In this document: positions 1 through 9,500 of the stretch, one piece after another
How positions within the stretch are numbered: the stretch's first letter is position 1
Layout: every line of letters begins with the position of its first letter
NCBI GenBank assembly: GCA_002498985.1
Contig: DAJO01000037.1
Location: 1,873 to 65,872, forward strand
Direction of reading: 5' to 3'
DNA from: Euryarchaeota archaeon UBA257
Lineage (GTDB): Archaea > Thermoplasmatota > Poseidoniia > Poseidoniales > Thalassarchaeaceae
Length of the DNA stretch: 64,000 nucleotides
Made by a program: the position numbers and the translations under genes
The notes under the pieces: model-generated
Told to the model about the DNA's origin: nothing
The model's input: the letters and a program-made list of their open reading frames with translations, nothing else
Database searches by the model: none

Positions 1-2
1 AT

Positions 3-2039
3 ATAATTTTTGAAGAAATTATTGTTTTTGAAGGACCTTTCTGGTACAGTGCTTCATGCTTGAAAGTTAGTTGTTCCGGATTAACTCTTGAGATTAATAA
101 CAGTGGAGAAATAATTAGTTTAGAAGATAGCCATGAATTAGAATGGGGTGGAATTCTTGAAGAAGGAGCGATTGTTAGTTTATTTTCAAGTACTGATTTG
201 AGCATTAATGATGTTTTAATTAATATGATAATTGTTAATGATTTTTCTAACATTGAAGATTCAGATTTAATAGATTCAATACCCTCACCAGGAAATCCAG
301 GAGATTACCATACATTAATGACCCAAGACAATTGCTTCCTTGGTAATTGTAACTCGTTAATTGAGGGAAATCAAAGATATATTGAATTCATAGGAGTCTT
401 AGACAATCATTCTGACAAAGATTCCATACAAATTTTTGGAGAACCAGGCGATATTATTGTAATCTCTGAAATTACTGGTGACAATGACATTAAAATTGAA
501 CTGTGGCATCGAAATGACAGTGTGAAACAATTAGTTTCAAGTGACTTAAGTGAACAAGAGAATCTTTTTGAGTACCCAAAGGAAAGCGAATTATGGGTTC
601 GAATTATTTCTACATCCGATGAAGAAGTTCAACCATACAAATTTGAATTATATAGAAATAATCAGACTAATGAATCTGGAAATGGGGAAGAATTACAAAT
701 TCCTTGGAATCATGGAGAGCCACTAACCTATCATACTTCTTGGCACTATGAATCATATATTGCTAAATCTGATTCAAATGGAGATTCTATCTTGTTTAGA
801 ATGGGTGCAGATATGAAAATATCACTAATTTGTACCGCTACCAATGAGGGAGTTATATTTGAATTATTTTTGATTGACTATTACGGAGATAAAGAGAATA
901 TCTCTTTGACAAATGGGCTTTGCCCCGATATAATTGAATCAAATGAAAATACATCTTCTTTGGAAATTAGGATTAAATCAACTGAAACAACTAGGTGGAA
1001 CCTTTCATTAAATCCATTAAGAGCTATGGATGGAATGAAATTTTCTGATGCACCAGAGTCCAAATGGATAGAGTCACCGGATGAAAGATGGAATGAAGTA
1101 GGATTGGATTCTGAGACCTCAGGGAGCCTCCATAGTGGAGATAATATAGATATTTTTTGGATTAAAATTTTAGACGGAAATGGTTCAAAGGTTTATCTGA
1201 ATGAAGTAATTAAATCCGAAGTAAACTATACCATACAAGAGATTAATCAAAATAACGGTGCACTTGTAAACACATCTAATGGACAGGTAATTGTTTTACC
1301 TTATGGAAACCATTCACTAAGGATAGAAAGAAGAGCTGCTGAAAATGTTGAAATTGGTTATATATTTAAATTAGAATATCTTGGAGAATATGAAGCCCCA
1401 ATTATTGAAGATTATGAAGACCTTTCTTGGATGTTCAATAATTTCTATATCTTGATTGGATTTTTGATGTTAAGTCCTCTTATGATAGTATTATTCTGGA
1501 ATAGAGGCGTGATTTTACGGCTTGGTGATGGTTCCATAGAAATGCAACAGCATGAAAGAAAAAAATTAATCCGAATTAGAGAAAGAATATCTCAACAAAT
1601 AAATGAGAATGGAGATTTTCAAGGAATATTGGATTCTGCTTTAATGCAGTTAGGAGAAAGCCCCTGGAGTTCAATAAATGAAATATGGGGTCTGCCTGAA
1701 CTAAGGCATCTCACAGAACAAATTGAAATTTGTGCTTGGAAGATTTCTGAAGATAGTAATAATCTTCTTTTGGGATTAAAAACCTCTGATTGGGCATGGG
1801 AAGTTGCGTCAATCAGACTAAATTATCCAGAAGGCAATAAACTCTCAATCATTGATGTTTCACCTAATTATCTCTCAAAAGAAGATGAGATATTCATAGA
1901 TACTTTGCCTAAGAAATCACAAATATTCCTGAGGATTGCATTAGAGGGGGAATCTGCAAACCTAGCTTTAGAATTATCAGGACTAGTTGAAGGAGAGCCG
2001 TTGGCTGCGACACCAAATAAAATTATTGAATGGGCTTAA
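3..2039 (+). CDS. Membrane-anchored surface protein, 5'-truncated by window edge
   Basis: The frame is open from base 3 with no stop or convincing start, so the gene begins before the window. The TTG at 60 is probably internal. The product is mostly an extracellular, acidic, beta-strand-rich region with many N-x-S/T sequons. One strong membrane segment follows (FYILIGFLMLSPLMIVLFW, about nt 1440-1500), then a basic stop-transfer stretch and a cytoplasmic tail of about 170 residues. The tail carries an arginine/lysine-rich helix (ERKKLIRIRERI) and a conserved-looking globular part. Orientation is inferred as outside-N, inside-C. Its last four bases overlap the end of the convergent dnaJ. I do not recognise the family. 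Similar single-TM surface proteins recur in this window. Confidence 0.75.
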   Translation: MIFEEIIVFEGPFWYSASCLKVSCSGLTLEINNSGEIISLEDSHELEWGGILEEGAIVSLFSSTDLSINDVLINMIIVNDFSNIEDSDLIDSIPSPGNPGDYHTLMTQDNCFLGNCNSLIEGNQRYIEFIGVLDNHSDKDSIQIFGEPGDIIVISEITGDNDIKIELWHRNDSVKQLVSSDLSEQENLFEYPKESELWVRIISTSDEEVQPYKFELYRNNQTNESGNGEELQIPWNHGEPLTYHTSWHYESYIAKSDSNGDSILFRMGADMKISLICTATNEGVIFELFLIDYYGDKENISLTNGLCPDIIESNENTSSLEIRIKSTETTRWNLSLNPLRAMDGMKFSDAPESKWIESPDERWNEVGLDSETSGSLHSGDNIDIFWIKILDGNGSKVYLNEVIKSEVNYTIQEINQNNGALVNTSNGQVIVLPYGNHSLRIERRAAENVEIGYIFKLEYLGEYEAPIIEDYEDLSWMFNNFYILIGFLMLSPLMIVLFWNRGVILRLGDGSIEMQQHERKKLIRIRERISQQINENGDFQGILDSALMQLGESPWSSINEIWGLPELRHLTEQIEICAWKISEDSNNLLLGLKTSDWAWEVASIRLNYPEGNKLSIIDVSPNYLSKEDEIFIDTLPKKSQIFLRIALEGESANLALELSGLVEGEPLAATPNKIIEWA

Positions 2040-3187
2040 CCATTGCGTCTTGATCTAGCTTCTTTACGGATTTTTTCTTCGAGTTCTTCATTAGAGTAAT
2101 TCATTTCATCTCTGATGTCAATCAATTTTTTCTTGAAGGTTCTGGTGATTTTTTCCGGCATATCTAATTTTAAAAGTACCATAATTGAACCACGCCCATT
2201 ACGTGCTCGGTTACTGGGTAAACCACGACCTTTTACAGAAATTGTTTGACTAGGTTTTGAGCCAGGAGGAATTTTAATTTTCAGAATTTCACCATCTAAA
2301 TGAGGAATTTCTACCGTAGTACCAAGTACCAAATCTGTGAATGTTAAAGGTAATGCCATCAGTAAATCAGCACCATCTCTTTCAAACCATTCATGTTCTT
2401 GAACATCTATCTCAATATACAAATGACCAGGATCACCGTTTTCCGATTTAGATGATTCCCCATAACCTGACATCCTAAGTCTTTGACCGTTTTCTATACC
2501 TGGAGGGACTGTAAATTGTACTTTTTTAGTCTGATTCGCACGGCCTTGGCCTCTACAATTAGAGCAAGGGTTCTGAATAATTCTACCCTCTCCTTTGCAT
2601 GATGGACAATCAGAAACTACTTGTTGAGTAAATGGCCCTAATCTCTCTATTCTTTGGATACGACCACGCCCATCACAAGCAGGACATTCTCTAACATCAG
2701 CCATATTTTTTGAACCAAGGCCATTGCAATCATTACATGTTTTTAGCACCTCAAATTCTAATGATTCTTCACACCCGTTCATTAAAGCTTCAAATGGAAT
2801 TGAATGACTGACAAGTAAATCAGAACCTCTTTGCCTCTTATTTCTTCTTGGACTGGAAGATCCAAAGATTGAACTGAAAACACTCTCAAAGCCTCCTCCA
2901 AACAAATCTTCAACACTAATATTCACGCCTTGGAATCCGCCAGCCCCAAATGGTGAGCCCCCTGGACCGTTATGCCCATAAGTGTCATATTTTCTCTTTT
3001 CACTAGGATTTGAAAGAATCGCATACGCTTCTTGAACTTCTTTGAATTTTAATTCTGATTCTGGATCATTAGGATTCTTATCAGGATGAAATTTTCTCGC
3101 TAAACTACGAAATGATTTCTTAATTTCTGATTGACTAGCATCTCTTTTAATATCTAGAACCTCATAATAATCTCTTTTCACAGACAT
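2036..3187 (-). CDS. dnaJ: Chaperone DnaJ (Hsp40, type I)
   Basis: This is a co-chaperone that delivers unfolded substrates to DnaK and stimulates its ATPase in the cytoplasm. The J domain (residues 1-70) carries the HPD tripeptide in KFHPDKN. A Gly/Phe-rich linker follows (about 73-110), then four zinc-finger repeats of the CxxCxGxG type (CNDCNGLG, CPACDGRG, CPSCKGEG, CSNCRGQG) and a two-part C-terminal substrate domain. The 383-aa length is normal for type I DnaJ. An AGGTGA Shine-Dalgarno lies 4-5 nt before the ATG. dnaK and grpE, the usual neighbours, are not here. Archaeal DnaJ/DnaK sets are generally held to be of bacterial origin (established knowledge). Confidence 0.97.
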   Translation of the reverse strand: MSVKRDYYEVLDIKRDASQSEIKKSFRSLARKFHPDKNPNDPESELKFKEVQEAYAILSNPSEKRKYDTYGHNGPGGSPFGAGGFQGVNISVEDLFGGGFESVFSSIFGSSSPRRNKRQRGSDLLVSHSIPFEALMNGCEESLEFEVLKTCNDCNGLGSKNMADVRECPACDGRGRIQRIERLGPFTQQVVSDCPSCKGEGRIIQNPCSNCRGQGRANQTKKVQFTVPPGIENGQRLRMSGYGESSKSENGDPGHLYIEIDVQEHEWFERDGADLLMALPLTFTDLVLGTTVEIPHLDGEILKIKIPPGSKPSQTISVKGRGLPSNRARNGRGSIMVLLKLDMPEKITRTFKKKLIDIRDEMNYSNEELEEKIRKEARSRRNG

Positions 3188-3238
3188 AAACTCACCTAAA
3201 TTTATTTTATTATCGATTCCCTATGAATTGTTTTATTT

Positions 3239-3994
3239 TCACGATAAGTATGTCCCACATGAGGTGCAATAAGGATTATTTGAGTTATTTAGAGTACCGC
3301 ATTCTTTGCACGAAGCAACAGTTGGTTTTAATTGAGTTTTTGAAGAGACATCCCATTGGTTTTCATCATTTTGATTGTATCCCTTTACTTTAGACTTATT
3401 ATTTGATTTCTTAATTTCTTTCTTAGCAGCCTTGAGTCTTTTTTTCTCTAATCTCTTTAGAGCGGATTTTTCTAATTTCTTTGTTAAAAATGATTTAGAG
3501 GCCTCAGTATTATTTTTTTCAATTATTACTTCATCGATAATTGTACCTATATTTCTATGATGAGTGACTACTTCAATTTCATCATCGATATCGACCTCTT
3601 TCTCAAATGATTCTGCATTCAATGAACCTATGTTTCCAGACATTTTAGCCTGTATTAATGCCCCTTTTCGGCCCTTTAGTTGTTCAGAAGATTGTTCTTC
3701 GAGTTTTTTAATAGCGATTTCAGATTTATCCCACAACCCTTTATCTTCTTGAGAATATGATTTACGAAGTCTTTTTATGGTTGCGGAGCGATGATATTCA
3801 TGATCTTCAATTACCCTATATCTAGAAAACATTACCAAACCGATAATAAGTGCAATGAGGTGTATAGAAAATTCGATTATTATATCGTTTGAAATTACTT
3901 CGTTGATTCTAGTAAGGCCAAATCTTAATGCTACTATACAAAGTGTTGGTGCCAATAATAACGCTCCGGAGATGGTACTAGAGCGCTCTGCCAT
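3239..3994 (-). CDS. Two-TM protein with lysine-rich linker and C-terminal zinc ribbon
   Basis: I placed the start at the ATG at 3994 (MAERSST), which has a GAGGTG Shine-Dalgarno a few bases upstream. The frame itself extends five codons further to a TTG. Two hydrophobic segments lie near the N terminus (about residues 9-27 and 38-57). A long, highly basic, low-complexity helix follows, with runs such as KKRLKAAKKEIKK. The last 25 residues form a CxxC-x(n)-CxxC zinc ribbon (CKEC, CTSC) of the zinc_ribbon_2 kind. No catalytic motif is visible. The gene is divergent from the UPF0201 gene. Function is unknown; the basic linker could contact nucleic acid or phospholipid. Confidence 0.8.
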   Translation of the reverse strand: MAERSSTISGALLLAPTLCIVALRFGLTRINEVISNDIIIEFSIHLIALIIGLVMFSRYRVIEDHEYHRSATIKRLRKSYSQEDKGLWDKSEIAIKKLEEQSSEQLKGRKGALIQAKMSGNIGSLNAESFEKEVDIDDEIEVVTHHRNIGTIIDEVIIEKNNTEASKSFLTKKLEKSALKRLEKKRLKAAKKEIKKSNNKSKVKGYNQNDENQWDVSSKTQLKPTVASCKECGTLNNSNNPYCTSCGTYLS

Positions 3995-4088
3995 GATACA
4001 CCTCAGCAACTATTCAATTTCAATCATTCGTGTTAGTGGGAGATTATTCATACAGAGAACTCATGACTGGTGGGCTGGACGGACATTC

Positions 4089-4607
4089 ATGGAACCAGTG
4101 ATTAGAATTTCTTCTACGGTCCAACCATATGAAGATGCTGAAAAGATTTTGAAGTCGATAAAAATGTTTTTCCCTGATTGTGAAATAAATGAAATACCTG
4201 GAAAAGGAGTATTTCCAACGAAAAATAAAGAACAAATAATTCATGGAACTTCATCTACTTTTGATATTTTATTAAATCAAATCAAAATACAAAGAATTTT
4301 AGATACAGCTCTTGATGTTATGACGATAAATTCTGATAATAGTTACACCTATTTTTTAATCTCAAGACAGGCTGCCATCACAGGCAAAGTTTCTTTTGTT
4401 GTAGATGAAGGAGCACTTGGTGGTATGATTAGAATTGAAATTTCTGGTGAAAATATCGATATTTGGTTGGAACAACAAACCTGGCACGAAGGAAGGAATG
4501 AGTTTCCAAGATTTTCTGGAGATGAATTGGCTATGAGAAGAGATGGTGAACCAACAGAATGGTTTGATAAAAGAGGAAATCCAACAATCAATATCGATGA
4601 GGATTAG
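4089..4607 (+). CDS. UPF0201 family (COG1931/DUF54) putative RNA-binding protein
   Basis: The sequence matches my memory of the archaeal UPF0201 family: an N-terminal strand plus TVQPYEDAEKILKSIKMFFPD, the block QRILDTALDVM, then ISRQAAITGKVSF and GALGGMIRIEI with a final IDIWLEQQT. The family is predicted to have a dsRBD-like fold; its function is unproven. I chose the ATG at 4089 because the family begins at this strand and because it leaves 94 bases for promoters to the divergent gene. The frame is open back to 3855, and an ATG at 3993 would literally overlap the opposite start codon. The 3' end overlaps the end of the Pcp-Nudix gene by 20 bases. Confidence 0.8.
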   Translation: MEPVIRISSTVQPYEDAEKILKSIKMFFPDCEINEIPGKGVFPTKNKEQIIHGTSSTFDILLNQIKIQRILDTALDVMTINSDNSYTYFLISRQAAITGKVSFVVDEGALGGMIRIEISGENIDIWLEQQTWHEGRNEFPRFSGDELAMRRDGEPTEWFDKRGNPTINIDED

Positions 4608-5586
4608 GAATACCTTCAATAGACCATTTTTCGACTATTGGTAAGTCAGCTGGTAACCAATTTACATCAAATAATTCCTCTTTTGATAGCCATTTCATTT
4701 CATCATGCTCTAATAACTTAATTCTATCCTCTTGGATAATTCCACAATTCAAAACCATTAACTTCACATATTTGTCATCATAGTTACAAAATTGCTCAGC
4801 AATTATTCTTGAGGGTGACACATTTAGAGAAAGTTCTTCTTTTAGCTCTCTAGATAATGCAATCTGAGGAGTTTCTCCAAACTCAATTTTGCCCCCTGGA
4901 AATTCCCACCATGATGGCCATGATTTTTCTTTGGGGCGACGACAAGATAGAATTCTATTATTTGTATCAAATATTAATCCTGCCACAACTTCCAGATAAG
5001 GCTTAGTCATACATTTAATCAAGCGAACAATGATTTCAGTTTGTTTTGAAATATCTATAATAAACTCAGAGGGTAGATGAATAAAAATAACTTTTATATC
5101 ATTATATATTAGATTCTTATTAATGGTATTTAGTGTATTAAAGTAGGTTTCATTACAAATATATCGCCCAGGATCCTCACTCCATTCAATGTGAGATTCT
5201 GCTTTAAACTCAGAATTAAGAGGCAATAAATCAGCATTTGTTTGGTACCTTTCTTTCTGATTTTTAATTATTTCACCGTTAGATATACAACGCCCGGAAT
5301 TATCAGGTTGGGACATTTTATACTCGTTATATGCATATTTTTCAAAACGAATTTTGTTGGATTTTGATGAAAATCCTAAATGTATAATCACATCAAAAGT
5401 TTCTCCGGATTTAATCCTATTAGCAGTTAAATTACTACCAAATTCATCAACAGATAATAATTCTGTAAAAATTTTGGTTTTTCCAAAATCCATTTGTTTT
5501 AGTAATGATAATATCTTTTCAGACACGTTATGTTCGAAATTAGAAAATTTTGGATAGCCTGTGATCAACACACTTGGGGCAGCCAT
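4588..5586 (-). CDS. Pyroglutamyl-peptidase I-like domain fused to a Nudix hydrolase
   Basis: Start is at ATG 5586 (MAAPSVLITGYPKF), which fits the family N terminus; the frame extends 16 codons upstream. Residues 1-195 resemble peptidase family C15, which removes N-terminal pyroglutamate. The triad is intact: E82 in RFEKYAYN, C144 in GRYICNETY and H170 in IFIHLPSE, close to E81/C144/H168 of the Bacillus enzyme. Residues 198-332 are a MutT-type Nudix domain with the box from G232 (GKIEFGE) to RELKEELSL; the late Gly of the box is Ser253. WWEFPGGK and the short length point to a nucleotide-pool sanitising or CTP/dNTP pyrophosphohydrolase subgroup. No other gene lies in the unit. The fusion is unusual (see findings). 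Confidence 0.88.
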   Translation of the reverse strand: MAAPSVLITGYPKFSNFEHNVSEKILSLLKQMDFGKTKIFTELLSVDEFGSNLTANRIKSGETFDVIIHLGFSSKSNKIRFEKYAYNEYKMSQPDNSGRCISNGEIIKNQKERYQTNADLLPLNSEFKAESHIEWSEDPGRYICNETYFNTLNTINKNLIYNDIKVIFIHLPSEFIIDISKQTEIIVRLIKCMTKPYLEVVAGLIFDTNNRILSCRRPKEKSWPSWWEFPGGKIEFGETPQIALSRELKEELSLNVSPSRIIAEQFCNYDDKYVKLMVLNCGIIQEDRIKLLEHDEMKWLSKEELFDVNWLPADLPIVEKWSIEGIPNPHRY

Positions 5587-5671
5587 GATAATTTCGATAA
5601 GTAGGTGATAGTTGGTGTTTTCCCATACATACAATCGCTATATTCATCATTCAGGTATTCCTAGCGTGTAT

Positions 5672-6004
5672 ATGACAGAGGAGCTTGTAGTCAATATTGC
5701 TGAAGACGAAGAGCTAGAAAAAGTAAGTAGATTAGGTGTCATTGGAGTTATTTGGAGTGAACTCAATGGAGGAATTGGACCATGGGGGACTTTGAGACCG
5801 TTATTCACGATTATTCTAGCGCTTATACCGTTCCTTTTTTTAGGTCAACACTTTAATCGGCAACACGAGAAAGCAAATGGCTGGTTCTTGATACAGTTAC
5901 CATTACTCTTCACTGTGATTTTGTGGTTTCTACTATATGTTTGGTCTATTGGAGATGCATTTTTTGTTTCAAGCAGAATAGTTGCTAAAGCCGAAAATGA
6001 ATGA
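5672..6004 (+). CDS. Small two-TM membrane protein
   Basis: The 110-aa product starts at ATG 5672 (MTEELVVNIAEDEE). The frame continues upstream to 5612, but those codons would run into the divergent Pcp-Nudix promoter region. An acidic N-terminal helix precedes a conserved-looking loop (ELNGGIGPWGTLRP). Two membrane helices follow (about residues 45-60 and 73-92), separated by a short charged loop. The C terminus is short and charged. Its stop abuts the end of the convergent gene at 6005. I do not recognise the family and see no catalytic motif. Confidence 0.65.
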   Translation: MTEELVVNIAEDEELEKVSRLGVIGVIWSELNGGIGPWGTLRPLFTIILALIPFLFLGQHFNRQHEKANGWFLIQLPLLFTVILWFLLYVWSIGDAFFVSSRIVAKAENE

Positions 6005-6475
6005 TTAAAAATTGTCATCTAACTCTAGGGGACTGAATAGATGACCGGGGCTTGTAGATTTCACTAATTGGGTTCTAATTACCCTCTCCCAGTCCCTTAG
6101 CAGCATTACCGCATTTACAAAGGGAATCTCTGAGCCATTGATTATAGTTCTAATAATTGTATCAAATATGTCCATGCGGTCTTGATCTATGTTTTGCATC
6201 AGTTTATCTAACGGGAAATCCTCTATTTTTGGAGTTTTCATCTCACCTGTAATAGGCCATGGATCAGTGATTTCCAGAGGTAGATTTTCTTTCTCAAGAG
6301 ATGCTTTCTTTTTTAATTCATTAAGAAGAATATTGATGTATTTTGAGATTACTAATGCAGATTCAATTATTGGTAGATTATACTGCTTAACAAAATTAGA
6401 TAAATTCTCTTGTAGAAAAAGCAGTTTCTCTTCCATAGAAGCTGCAGGAGATGGCATCTCCCCTTCATTGTCCAT
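6005..6475 (-). CDS. Conserved-looking helical protein of unknown function
   Basis: A 156-aa soluble protein predicted to be largely alpha-helical. It has charged amphipathic stretches (MEEKLLFLQENLSNFVKQYNL; ISKYINILLNELKKKASLEKE), a proline-rich middle and a second helical half. An internal Met at residue 14 is an alternative start. There is no signal peptide, membrane segment, zinc site or recognisable motif. It lies 41 bases downstream of the 1906-aa surface protein on the same strand, so co-transcription is possible. I do not recognise the family. Confidence 0.6.
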   Translation of the reverse strand: MDNEGEMPSPAASMEEKLLFLQENLSNFVKQYNLPIIESALVISKYINILLNELKKKASLEKENLPLEITDPWPITGEMKTPKIEDFPLDKLMQNIDQDRMDIFDTIIRTIINGSEIPFVNAVMLLRDWERVIRTQLVKSTSPGHLFSPLELDDNF

Positions 6476-6516
6476 GTACCAACCGAAAGTACATTAGCAA
6501 ATTAATGCAATGAATC

Positions 6517-9500
6517 TCAGGTAGTAGTTCGATCGTCATATCTTATCGGCGAAGCACTATTTCCACGGACTCCATCTAACATATCATCTTCGATCTCAAA
6601 GAAGTCATTTAACCAGTCTCCATCAGTATCCCATTTAGTTGGATCTGTACCATCTGCGATCTGATCTCCATCAATATCTAAAGTCCACCACCCATATACA
6701 TATTCGCCGAGTCCAATATTAGGAAAATGATACTGATCACCTGCAAATCTCTCATAGGAATCTGCCCATTCACCGCTACAGAGGGTCTCATCGTCAGTTG
6801 TATCTAAATACTGATAATCCAAATCATTATCATCAACTATTAAGGCAAAGAGTTGGTCATTATTATTGATTTTATACATTCTGAAATAATTAGATGTCAG
6901 GGCAGATGAACCGGAGCATGTACCTAACAAAGACTCTCTTAATTGCCACCATTCTTCTACATAATTTCCTGAACAGTCATTTAATAAAGATTGACGCACT
7001 AATGTAGGAGAAGATAATGAAGCATTTACAACCCCATAATATTCTTGGAAATTATTGTAAGGTTGGTAGACACAATTCCCTCCTGAACAGTCCCAACCAC
7101 CATCATTATCAGCATCTTGGCCTGCATCATTTGCGTCTGTTGCATCATGTGTAAACCATACCCAATTCAGAACTGGTCTAGATATGACATTATTAGAAAT
7201 CAGAACTGGTTTCAGATTATTCGCTGAAATTTGTTCCCATTGGACTTGAATTTTGAGATATGATGACCAATTGTCATTAGTTTCGTTCCAACCCCTGTAA
7301 TATTCATAGAAGTCTGGCATCATATCTCCATCTGTATCGTTATCTAAAGGATTAGTACCATATTTGAAAACTTCTCTACCATCACTTAAATTCATATCTT
7401 GAATATAGTCTGTGACTTCACCATTAGTGAATACTGGTTTCATAACCATAGAATCATCATCTGAATCAGCATCTAATGGTAATGTCCCATTTTCATATTC
7501 CATAATATTGCTAAAGAATAGAGGAACGAGGCCATTACTAATTTGATCTTCTATATTCGCGGGAGTAAATTGTCTATTTTCCCATTTACCTTGAGTTGCA
7601 GGGACATCTTCCCATTGCCTGTCATACCAACCATCTTCATCAGGATCATAATTTACATCGAATGGATTTATTGGGTTCATTGACCATCTGTAGTCATTGA
7701 CTGGTAAGTACTGGCCATATATCGAGAAACAATATTCCCAACCATCAGGCATTCCATCTCTATCTGAATCTGAATCAGTAGGGTCACTAATTCCAGCCAA
7801 ACTAATATTGAAGTTATCAGGATTAATCTGGTTAATCAATCCAGTTTTCTCGAAAGAAGATATAGACTTCGTAGAGAACGTAACATATAATTGACTCAGA
7901 GCCAAAGAATAACTCATAGATTGCTCATCCATGTATGCATTCACAGTATCGGCTCCGTATGATACTAAACCTGTTCCATTCGGAATGCTGTCTATTGCCA
8001 ATTTTTTGCCATATATCCTAGACTCAAACTCTGCCAAATTATCGAAAGATTCGGATGGAGTAATTATTCCATCTCCATTACAATCATAAGAGTCATCGTC
8101 ACTATCAACAAAAATATCTGTATCTGTAAGAAGATTCATCTCCCAACGATTATCTTCAAGATTCCATTCAGTGAACCAATATTCGTAACCATCACTCATT
8201 CCATCTCTATCTGTATCTTCAGTAGTAGGATCTGAAACTCCAAACAATGCTTTCAATAGAGGTTTTGCTGTAGCCCCGCCTTGCCAATCTGTAAACTGCT
8301 GAAGCGCGAGTTGAGCTCTACCTTCTTTATTAAATAGAATCCTGTATACTCTGTTTTCAGCCTCAGAGGGGTCAAGATATTCTGCTTCTTCCCAAAGACG
8401 AGGAGCATCTGGAGGAGATAACCCGCCATTAAATGGATTGTTTAATGTTAAATTAAGTTCAATTTGATCAGAGATACCGTCATTATCTGAGTCGTAATTA
8501 CCATCATTTGGAACAAGTGGATTTAGGGTCCAAACACCATCTGTTGAATTCCATCTTGTGAAAATTAACTCCATACCGTCAAGTAATCCGTCAGAGTCAG
8601 TATCTGGATTATTTGGATCTGCTGTAAAACCCGTCAGATTTATCTGTTCAGGTGACAAAAATGAACCAAAAGAACTGGAAGATTCTGCAGATAACCAAGG
8701 ATTAGGGAGATACTCACCTCCAAAGTAAAGTAGATAGAATTGTGGAACTGTAATTAGATTGTCTATCTCTGAAAGATTACTAGAAATTACATTATATTCT
8801 TCCCAGTTATTCATTCCATCTCCGTCTGGGTCGCCTATACGATCATTTTCATTGACTGGATTTAGGGTCCAAGCGCTATCAAAAAGACTCCATCGAGCAT
8901 GGAAAAACTCCCAGCCATCTGGCATTCCGTCTTGATCCGAATCTGAACTAAGTGGATTACCCGAACCAATATCAATTTCAGAAGTAGCATTGATTAAATT
9001 ATTGTAAGAATTACTGGCATACTTACCGAATGAACCGCCAGCAAAATCTTCCCATGTATCATTGAACAATAATGTAGTGAAATTCTCCGGGAAAGGTATC
9101 CCATTGTCTGTACTATCTGAAAAGATAAGTTCTGATTTCAAATGGAACTCCATCCAATTTACGAGTCTCTCTTCAAGTTCTAAGATGCCGTTATGATTGA
9201 CATCATATCCGTCACCATCAGGGTTATTTAATGCATCAGAGCCATTCAAAGGATTCAATCCCGCTGCATCAATAGACCATGAGCAAGAATACCTTGCTTC
9301 CCAGCCATCAGGTAATGTATCTCCGTCTGAATCAACATTGTTTGGGTCAGTTGCTGTCCAATTTAACGCTGCATCTGAACTTTCACCATGAGAAGGTAAT
9401 CCTTCATTAATAACTGATTGAAGTAAATTTGACCACTTATATTCACATAGATTAGAAAGTCCATCGTTATCAGCATCTTCGTCAGCATCGTTAGGATTTC

